Source: Anaerolineaceae bacterium (lineage in GTDB: Bacteria > Planctomycetota > Phycisphaerae > FEN-1346 > JAACEH01). From it: DNA of 6,642 bases. The translations under genes were made by a program, and so were the position numbers. The stretch is from positions 1-6,642 of the forward strand of contig JAACEH010000120.1 in the NCBI GenBank assembly GCA_011682595.1. Direction: 5' to 3'. This document shows, one piece after another, positions 1 through 4,190 of this stretch (within the stretch, counting starts at the first letter, position 1; every line of letters starts with the position of its first letter). The notes beneath the pieces are model-generated. The model was not told the origin of the DNA. It was given only the letters and a program-made list of their open reading frames with translations, and searched no databases.

Positions 1-228
1 GCTGCCGATCCAGGCTGCTTCGGATCCGATTCCCTCAGGCCTGACGCCTGAGTCCATAGTTCCTTTCGGACGCTTGCTCTCGTGCCCTGCCTGAGCTTGA
101 AAGCTCCGGGCACCCTCATTTCTGCGGCCGCACAGACCCAACTTGCCGGAAATGTCCGAGAAACAGACCTCCGGGGCCCGCTTTCCGCAGGTTCGCACAA
201 TGCGAAAAAAGTCTACTCACTTACCGTC
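1..228 (-). other. gene-free, hairpin-rich stretch; possible leftward structured transcript
   Basis: No ORF here has a plausible ribosome binding site or a recognisable protein. The stretch contains several inverted repeats: 192-197/201-206, 146-150/170-174 with an inner stem 154-158/164-168, 82-87/108-113 with an inner stem 93-97/102-106, and 34-40/46-52. A longer-range pair, 122-127/185-190, encloses the second of these. Two details favour transcription of the minus strand. First, the 157/165 pair is G-U on the minus strand but C-A on the plus strand. Second, 61-70 reads UCC-GAAA-GGA on the minus strand, a GNRA tetraloop. A candidate leftward promoter lies at 235-262. It may be a small RNA or the long leader of a gene beyond the left edge. 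I do not recognise an RNA family. Confidence 0.3.
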
Positions 229-234
229 TATGAT

Positions 235-262
235 ACTCTACCGCTCCCTGCGATCCAGTCAA
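235..262 (-). promoter_or_regulatory. candidate leftward sigma70-type promoter
   Basis: Read on the minus strand, TTGACT (262-257) is followed by a 16-base spacer and TAGAGT (240-235). This matches the -35 consensus at five of six positions and the -10 consensus at four of six. Transcription would begin near 228 and run leftward through the hairpin-rich stretch. It diverges from the candidate ymdB promoter. The call rests on sequence match alone. Confidence 0.35.
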
Positions 263-288
263 GCAAAAACCATGCCCCAGCCCCTCAG

Positions 289-309
289 ACGGCCTGTCAG
301 GCCCGTTTT
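289..309 (+). terminator. weak terminator-like hairpin upstream of the ymdB promoter
   Basis: GGCCT (291-295) pairs with AGGCC (299-303) around a GTC loop. The stem can gain two more pairs (289-290 with 305-306) if C304 bulges, and it runs into a short T tract (306-309). It could end rightward transcripts entering from the left. The stem and the T run are short, so this may be a chance palindrome in GC-rich DNA. Confidence 0.2.
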
Positions 310-322
310 GCCGGTTTGTTTC

Positions 323-351
323 TTGCCACGAGCCCCTTGGGCCAATAGAAT
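323..351 (+). promoter_or_regulatory. candidate promoter of ymdB and the downstream genes
   Basis: TTGCCA (323-328), a spacer of exactly 17 bases, and TAGAAT (346-351) give a -35/-10 pair that matches sigma70-type consensus at four and five of six positions. The predicted start near 358 gives a leader of about 44 bases before the ymdB ATG. The same TTGCC-N17-TAGANT form recurs before ispA, which supports both calls. The GGAGG at 354-358 lies at the predicted transcription start and 43 bases from the ATG, so it is unlikely to be a ribosome binding site. Confidence 0.55.
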
Positions 352-378
352 CCGGAGGTCAGATCAGAAACCTTTGGC

Positions 379-395
379 GGGGCTCGTCGAGCCTC
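379..395 (+). promoter_or_regulatory. short hairpin in the ymdB leader
   Basis: GGCTC (381-385) pairs with GAGCC (389-393) around a GTC loop, extended by a G-U and a G-C pair to seven pairs. It ends six bases before the ATG at 402. No good Shine-Dalgarno sequence lies between hairpin and ATG. It could affect ymdB translation, but it may also be chance. Confidence 0.22.
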
Positions 396-401
396 CTGGA
401 A

Positions 402-1256
402 ATGAGTCGATTTATGAGCTTCAAGACCCTCCTGCTCGGCGACGTCGTCGGCAAGCCCGGACGCCTGGCCATCGACAACCTGCTGAAAGACCTCGTCGAG
501 TCCGAAGGAATCGACCTGGTTGTGGCCAACTGCGAGAATGCCGCCGCGGGGTCGGGCATCACCCCCTCGATCTATCGCCAACTGCGACTGGCCGGCGTCG
601 ACGTGCTGACCATGGGCGACCACTGTTTCCGCAAGAAAGAGTCGCTGCCGCTCTACGATGCGGAGGACCGCTTGTTGCGGCCGGCCAACCTGCCGGACGT
701 CGCCGCCGGGCACGGATGGACCATCGTCGAAACCGCCGCCGGGCACCTGGCCGCCGTGGTCAACCTCCAGGGCCGCACTTTCCTCAAGCCGATCGACTGC
801 CCGTTTGCCGCCATTGACCGGGCCCTGGAACAGATCGACGGCCGCACTCCCCTGGTCTTCATCGACCTGCACGCCGAGGCCACCAGCGACAAGATCGCCA
901 TGGGTTGGCACCTCGACGGAAAGGTGACCGCCCTGGTCGGCACGCACACCCACGTGCAGACGGCCGACCAGCGCATTCTGCCCCAGGGGACCGCCTACAT
1001 AACCGACCTCGGCATGACCGGCCCCTACGACGGGGTGCTGGGCCGCGACAAGGGCCGCGTTCTCAGGCACCTGACCACGGCCATGCCGTCCTACTTCCTG
1101 GTCTCTTCCGGCGACATCCATCTTTGCGGGGTCATCGTCACCGCCGATCCGCAGACCGGCCGGGCGTCGCAGATCAGGCAAGTCAACATTCCCTTTGCCG
1201 CAATGCCCGAACAAGGCGACAATGAAGCCGGCCCGGACAATGCCGCCAGGCAATAG
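402..1256 (+). CDS. ymdB: YmdB-family metallophosphoesterase (TIGR00282 type)
   Basis: This is a cytoplasmic calcineurin-like phosphoesterase of the YmdB/DR1281 family. Characterised members hydrolyse cyclic nucleotides such as 2',3'-cAMP, and the Bacillus protein affects motility and biofilm state. Visible motifs are GDVVGKPGR (13-21, Asp14), ANCENAAAGSGIT (42-54, Glu45 and Asn46), MGDH (71-74), DLHAEATSDKIA (His156), GTHTHVQTADQRILP (His181, His183) and TDLGMTGPYDGVLG. These cover the family's bimetal site. One ligand position is changed: the near-invariant GNH motif reads GDH, so Asp73 replaces Asn. Length is 284 residues against about 265 usual, with a short extra C-terminal tail. The ATG at 414 (MSFKTLLLGDVVG) fits the family's N-terminus better than the ATG at 402; neither has a clear Shine-Dalgarno. 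Product is certain at family level; the substrate in this organism is not known. Confidence 0.93.
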   Translation: MSRFMSFKTLLLGDVVGKPGRLAIDNLLKDLVESEGIDLVVANCENAAAGSGITPSIYRQLRLAGVDVLTMGDHCFRKKESLPLYDAEDRLLRPANLPDVAAGHGWTIVETAAGHLAAVVNLQGRTFLKPIDCPFAAIDRALEQIDGRTPLVFIDLHAEATSDKIAMGWHLDGKVTALVGTHTHVQTADQRILPQGTAYITDLGMTGPYDGVLGRDKGRVLRHLTTAMPSYFLVSSGDIHLCGVIVTADPQTGRASQIRQVNIPFAAMPEQGDNEAGPDNAARQ

Positions 1257-1279
1257 CCCCCGCCGGCCGCGGTGCCACT

Positions 1280-2740
1280 ATGGCTAAACAAGAACGAAAA
1301 CGAAAACGAAACGGAAAACTATCTCTCGGCCTGCCGCTGTTCGACCCCGGACGCATCAGGCAGCCCGATGACCAGCCGCCGCCGGAGCCCAGGGCCGCCA
1401 ACGGAACGCCGGACCGCCCGCTCTCGGTCACCCAACTGGACCGAGGCATCGCCGACGTCCTGGACATGTGCTTCCCCGAGGTCTGGGTCGTCGGCCAGGT
1501 GAGTTCCTGCAAACGGGCCGCCAGCGGGCACTTCTACTTCGACCTCAAGGACGAACGCTCGCAGATCGGCTGCGTCATGTGGCGCGACCAGGCGTCGAAA
1601 ATCCGTGGCCGGGTCGAAGACGGAACCGAGGTGCTGGCCTGCGGGCACGTGGGCTTTTACGCTTCGGGCGGGCGGTGCCAACTCTACGTCACGCGCCTGC
1701 AGCCGCTGGGCGTCGGGGCCCTGGAGATAAAGTTCCGCGAACTAAAGCAACGGCTGGAGAAAGAGGGCCTGTTCGCGGCGGACCGCAAGAAGCCGCTGCC
1801 GCCGAGCCCGCAGACCATCGCCGTGGTGACCAGTGCGACCGGGGCGGCCGTTGGCGACATCATTCACGTGCTCTCGCGCCGCTGGCCGGGGCTGCACATT
1901 CTGATCTACGACGTTCGCGTGCAGGGCGCCGGCGCCGCCGAGGAAATCGCCCGTGCAATCGACCTTCTCGACCGCCACCTGTCGGGCCAGGTCGAGGTGA
2001 TAATCGTCGGCCGCGGCGGCGGAAGCGCAGAAGACCTCCGGGCCTTCAACGAGGAAGTCCTGGCCCGGGCCATTGCCGCCTGCAGCATTCCGGTCGTGAG
2101 CGCCGTGGGCCACGAAACCGACTTTTCGATTTCCGACTTTGTCGCCGACGCCAGGGCGCCCACCCCTTCGGCGGCTGCAGAAATAGTCGTGCCCGACAAG
2201 GGCGAACTGCTGCAGCGCATCGGCCTCCAGGCCCGGCGGTTGCAGAGGGCCGCTGAGCGGGTGGTCCGCGAGGCCGGGCACCGGCTGGGCATGGTCAGCC
2301 GACACCGCTTCTTCCGCTACCCGGAAGAAATCGCCGGCCTGCCGGCGGCCCGACTCGACGACCTGGCCGGGCGGATGGCCGTTTCGGCCTCGGCCGGCAT
2401 CGACCACAACCGCCGCCGCCTTCACAATCTCCAGCGGCGGCTCATTGAGCGGCGTCCGACGGCCCGCCTGGCCGCCCATCGTGGGCGACTGAGCGCCCTG
2501 ACCGCCCGATACGATGCCGCCGGACGGCGTGCGGTGGAAACCGTCGCCGCGCGGCTCGACCGGACGGCCCAACGCCTGGAGGCGCTCAGTCCGCTGGCCG
2601 TGCTGGAGCGCGGTTACAGCATCACCCTGGCCGCCAAGACGGGCCGGCCCGTTCGGGCGGCCGACCAGGTGGCCGCAGGCGATGAGCTGGAAACTATTAT
2701 CTCCAAGGGCGACCGGATTCGCAGCAAGGTAACCAAGTAG
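1280..2740 (+). CDS. xseA: exodeoxyribonuclease VII large subunit
   Basis: This is the catalytic subunit of exonuclease VII, which degrades single-stranded DNA from both ends in complex with several copies of XseB. An OB-fold DNA-binding domain spans about residues 48-145 (LSVTQL to the YVTRLQPLG region). The catalytic domain follows with VTSATGAAVGD (183-193; the family usually has P where A186 is), GRGGGSAEDL (244-253), GHETDF (277-282) and DARAPTPSAAAE (290-301). A long helical region covers about 300-430, and LERGYSIT (442-449) marks the usual C-terminal segment. It has 486 residues against 456 in E. coli. The excess is mainly an N-terminal tail of about 47 residues, basic (KQERKRKRNGK) then proline-rich. 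The next ATG codes Met65 inside the OB fold and no GTG or TTG lies before it, so the ATG at 1280 is the only credible start, although no Shine-Dalgarno precedes it. The gene begins 23 bases after ymdB, probably on the same transcript. Confidence 0.96.
   Translation: MAKQERKRKRNGKLSLGLPLFDPGRIRQPDDQPPPEPRAANGTPDRPLSVTQLDRGIADVLDMCFPEVWVVGQVSSCKRAASGHFYFDLKDERSQIGCVMWRDQASKIRGRVEDGTEVLACGHVGFYASGGRCQLYVTRLQPLGVGALEIKFRELKQRLEKEGLFAADRKKPLPPSPQTIAVVTSATGAAVGDIIHVLSRRWPGLHILIYDVRVQGAGAAEEIARAIDLLDRHLSGQVEVIIVGRGGGSAEDLRAFNEEVLARAIAACSIPVVSAVGHETDFSISDFVADARAPTPSAAAEIVVPDKGELLQRIGLQARRLQRAAERVVREAGHRLGMVSRHRFFRYPEEIAGLPAARLDDLAGRMAVSASAGIDHNRRRLHNLQRRLIERRPTARLAAHRGRLSALTARYDAAGRRAVETVAARLDRTAQRLEALSPLAVLERGYSITLAAKTGRPVRAADQVAAGDELETIISKGDRIRSKVTK
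1293..1310 (+). repeat. tandem hexamer (AACGAA x3) in the xseA 5' end
   Basis: AACGAA occurs three times without interruption at 1293-1310, followed by a near copy (ACGGAA, 1311-1316). The codons are alternating AAA and CGA, giving the basic KRKR part of the XseA N-terminal tail. A change in copy number would add or remove Lys-Arg pairs without shifting the frame. The A-rich stretch also keeps the mRNA near the start codon weakly structured, which may help initiation without a Shine-Dalgarno. Confidence 0.6.
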
Positions 2741-2760
2741 CCCGGCGACGGGGGCTTTCC

Positions 2761-2786
2761 GTAGGGGCACCCCTTGCGGGTGCCCG
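2761..2786 (+). repeat. REP-like palindrome with 5' GTAG, between xseA and xseB
   Basis: GTAG (2761-2764) is directly followed by a perfect 8-pair stem, GGGCACCC (2765-2772) and GGGTGCCC (2778-2785), around a CTTGC loop. A conserved GTAG-like tetranucleotide at the foot of a GC-rich hairpin is the form of REP elements mobilised by RAYT (REP-associated tyrosine) transposases. No T tract follows, so it is not an intrinsic terminator. Only one copy lies in this window, so its dispersal cannot be shown here. It may still act as a roadblock or stabiliser of xseA mRNA. Confidence 0.45.
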
Positions 2787-2829
2787 CCGAAACTGGGACT
2801 GCAGATGCATGCTGAGCACGCATGAAAGT

Positions 2830-2834
2830 GGAGG
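2830..2834 (+). promoter_or_regulatory. strong Shine-Dalgarno deciding the xseB start
   Basis: GGAGG lies eight bases before the ATG at 2843, an ideal spacing. It falls inside the seven codons that a start at the in-frame ATG at 2822 would add, and that upstream ATG has no such site. It is the best ribosome binding site in the window, so the start at 2843 is preferred. Confidence 0.75.
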
Positions 2835-2842
2835 AAACTCGA

Positions 2843-3076
2843 ATGGCCGGGAAGACGAAGGTGAGTTTCGAGAGCAACATCAAGCGGCTGGAGCAGATTG
2901 TGGCCGGCCTGGAGAAGAGCGACGTCGAACTGGACAAGAGCCTGAAGCTCTACGAGGAAGGGGCCAAGTTGATCGAGGCCTGTCGCCGGCAGCTCAGTGA
3001 GGCCGAGACGCGGATCGAGAAGATTCGCCCCAAGGGCAACGGGCTGGAGCGCGAACCATTCGAGCCGCAACAATAG
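2843..3076 (+). CDS. xseB: exodeoxyribonuclease VII small subunit
   Basis: This is the small subunit of exonuclease VII. Several copies bind the helical region of XseA and are needed for a working enzyme. The product has 77 residues, close to the usual 60-80 (80 in E. coli). The family pattern is clear: FESNIKRLEQIVAGLE (9-24), then ELDKSLKLYEEGAKL (29-43), two helices that form a coiled hairpin, ending in a charged tail. The start at 2843 is chosen for its GGAGG; an in-frame ATG at 2822 would add MKVEETR, which does not look like the family. The gene lies about 100 bases after xseA, with a REP-like palindrome between them. That is wider than the common few-base spacing or overlap, and its own strong ribosome site may help balance the excess of XseB needed over XseA. 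Confidence 0.95.
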   Translation: MAGKTKVSFESNIKRLEQIVAGLEKSDVELDKSLKLYEEGAKLIEACRRQLSEAETRIEKIRPKGNGLEREPFEPQQ

Positions 3077-3113
3077 CTCCCGACCCAGCGCCCCCCGGCA
3101 CCCCCGGCGACAC

Positions 3114-3142
3114 TTGCCTGCCGGTGATGCGTCTGATAGACT
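3114..3142 (+). promoter_or_regulatory. candidate promoter of ispA
   Basis: TTGCCT (3114-3119), a 17-base spacer and TAGACT (3137-3142) form a -35/-10 pair in the gap between xseB and ispA. The predicted start near 3149 gives a leader of about 38 bases to the ATG at 3187 and would remove the upstream in-frame GTG (3124) and ATG (3127) from the message. The form matches the ymdB promoter. A short inverted repeat (CCGGC 3104-3108, GCCGG 3120-3124) brackets the -35 box; I cannot say that it is an operator. Confidence 0.5.
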
Positions 3143-3186
3143 CGAGCCCGGCAAGACCGATTCGCCAGAACGCTAAGAGACCTCCA

Positions 3187-4089
3187 ATGAATGCTCAGAC
3201 CCACAGTCACGCCGCCGACCTGCTGAAGGAGATTGCCGTCAAGGTGACCTCCCAACTCAGCGAGTTGCTGCAGCCCGTAACGCCTGAAACCGAATCCATC
3301 TACCGGGCCATGCGCTACAGCACGCTGGCCGGCGGCAAGAGGTTCCGCCCGGCGCTGGTCATCCTCACGGCCCGCATGCTCGGGGCCGAGGAGCGGGCGG
3401 CCATGCCCGCGGCCTGCGCCATCGAGATGGTCCACACCTACAGCCTGATTCACGACGACCTGCCGGCCATGGACGACGATGATTTGCGGCGCGGCCGGCC
3501 GACCAACCACAAGGTCTTCGGCGAGGCCATGGCCGTGCTGGCCGGCGACGCCCTGTTGACCGAGGCCTTCGCCGTGTTGACCTCCGGCGGGGGGCTCCTG
3601 GAGGCCGGGCAGCAGGTGCGGCTGGTTCGCGAACTGGCCACCGCGGCCGGAGCGTCCGGCATGGCCTGCGGACAGGTGGCCGACCTGGATGCCGAACGAA
3701 ACGCCGACAGCACGGTCGAGGTCGAGACGATTCACCGGCTGAAGACGGCCCGGATGATCGAGGCGGCGGTGGCCATGGGAGCGATTGTCGGCCAGGCCTC
3801 GCCGGCCGAGCAGGAGAGGTTGCGGACCTACGGCCGCCACGTCGGGCTGGCCTTCCAGATTGCCGACGACATCATGGACGCCCGCAGCACAACCGAGGAG
3901 ATGGGCAAGACGGCCGGCAAGGACGCCGCCCAGGGCAAGCGGACATACGTTTCTGTTTACGGGGCCGCGGAGGCCCAGGAGCGGGCAGGCGAGGAGTTGG
4001 GCGCCGCCCTGGCGGCCCTGGCGGATTTCGGGCCCCGGGCCGACGCCCTGGCGGCACTGGCCCGTTTTTGTGTGGAGCGGCAGGCCTGA
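3187..4089 (+). CDS. ispA: farnesyl diphosphate synthase, IspA type (short-chain polyprenyl synthase)
   Basis: This cytoplasmic enzyme condenses dimethylallyl and isopentenyl diphosphate to geranyl and then farnesyl diphosphate, the precursor of quinone side chains and undecaprenyl carriers. Visible motifs are GGKRFRP (49-55, isopentenyl diphosphate binding), the first Asp-rich motif DDLPAMDDDDLRRGRPTNH (starting at Asp90), GQVADLDAE, the second Asp-rich motif DDIMD (227-231) and the KDAAQGKRTY segment. The residues before the first motif (HTYSLIH) and its two-residue insertion (PA) match bacterial type II farnesyl synthases such as E. coli IspA. Geranylgeranyl chain length cannot be fully excluded from sequence. 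From 3187 the product has 300 residues, against 299 in E. coli. GTG at 3124 and ATG at 3127 are in frame upstream but lie within the candidate promoter. The ribosome site is weak (AAGAGA, about 6 bases upstream). Confidence 0.95.
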   Translation: MNAQTHSHAADLLKEIAVKVTSQLSELLQPVTPETESIYRAMRYSTLAGGKRFRPALVILTARMLGAEERAAMPAACAIEMVHTYSLIHDDLPAMDDDDLRRGRPTNHKVFGEAMAVLAGDALLTEAFAVLTSGGGLLEAGQQVRLVRELATAAGASGMACGQVADLDAERNADSTVEVETIHRLKTARMIEAAVAMGAIVGQASPAEQERLRTYGRHVGLAFQIADDIMDARSTTEEMGKTAGKDAAQGKRTYVSVYGAAEAQERAGEELGAALAALADFGPRADALAALARFCVERQA

Positions 4090-4113
4090 AAATCGTACCA
4101 TGCGGTTTTCAGG
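4085..4113 (+). promoter_or_regulatory. stable hairpin overlapping the ispA stop codon
   Basis: CCTGAAAA (4085-4092) pairs perfectly with TTTTCAGG (4106-4113). The stem continues through a U-G pair (4093/4105) and two G-C pairs to 11 pairs, with a 7-base loop. The U-G pair holds only in the + strand transcript. The ispA TGA stop (4087-4089) lies in the 5' arm. No U run follows, so it is not an ordinary terminator. A role in protecting the ispA 3' end or as a processing site is possible. Confidence 0.45.
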
Positions 4114-4140
4114 ACGATCCAACTCGATTGAGGGGAATCA

Positions 4141-4178
4141 CGTCGCCCTTTCTTTTATTTGTATTTTAGGGGGCGACG
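4141..4178 (+). promoter_or_regulatory. inverted repeat with U-rich loop in the dxs leader
   Basis: CGTCGCCC (4141-4148) and GGGCGACG (4171-4178) form a perfect 8-pair stem, extended by two U-G pairs (4149/4170, 4150/4169) in the + strand transcript. The enclosed loop is strikingly AT-rich (TTTCTTTTATTT and TATTTT) in an otherwise GC-rich region. The 3' arm ends 12 bases before the dxs ATG and occupies the area where a Shine-Dalgarno would lie. It could govern dxs translation or partial termination after ispA. It matches no riboswitch that I recognise. Confidence 0.4.
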
Positions 4179-4190
4179 GACCATTTACTC

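Noticed and set aside
1..119. Minus-strand frame from an ATG at 119 running off the left edge
   Set aside because: No Shine-Dalgarno precedes it, the 39 visible residues resemble no family, and the region is full of hairpins.
192..206. Hairpin next to an A6 run as an intrinsic terminator
   Set aside because: On the + strand the stem is followed by A, not T. On the minus strand the T run comes before the stem instead of after it.
229..234. TATGAT as a -10 box for a rightward promoter
   Set aside because: No acceptable -35 box lies 15-19 bases upstream. The pair at 323-351 explains ymdB expression better.
82..348. 88-codon + strand frame upstream of ymdB
   Set aside because: It has a GTG start with no ribosome site, a composition unlike the real genes, and overlaps the promoter candidates and hairpins.
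1195..1223. TTGCCG-N17-GACAAT as an internal promoter for xseA
   Set aside because: The spacing fits but the -10 box lacks its first T and third T, and the site lies inside the ymdB coding end where such matches are expected by chance.
2822..2842. ATG at 2822 as the xseB start
   Set aside because: It would put the strong GGAGG inside the coding sequence and add seven residues unlike the family; the ATG at 2843 has ideal spacing.
3124..3186. GTG at 3124 as the ispA start
   Set aside because: The 21 added residues do not resemble IspA N-termini and they overlap the candidate -10 box at 3137-3142.
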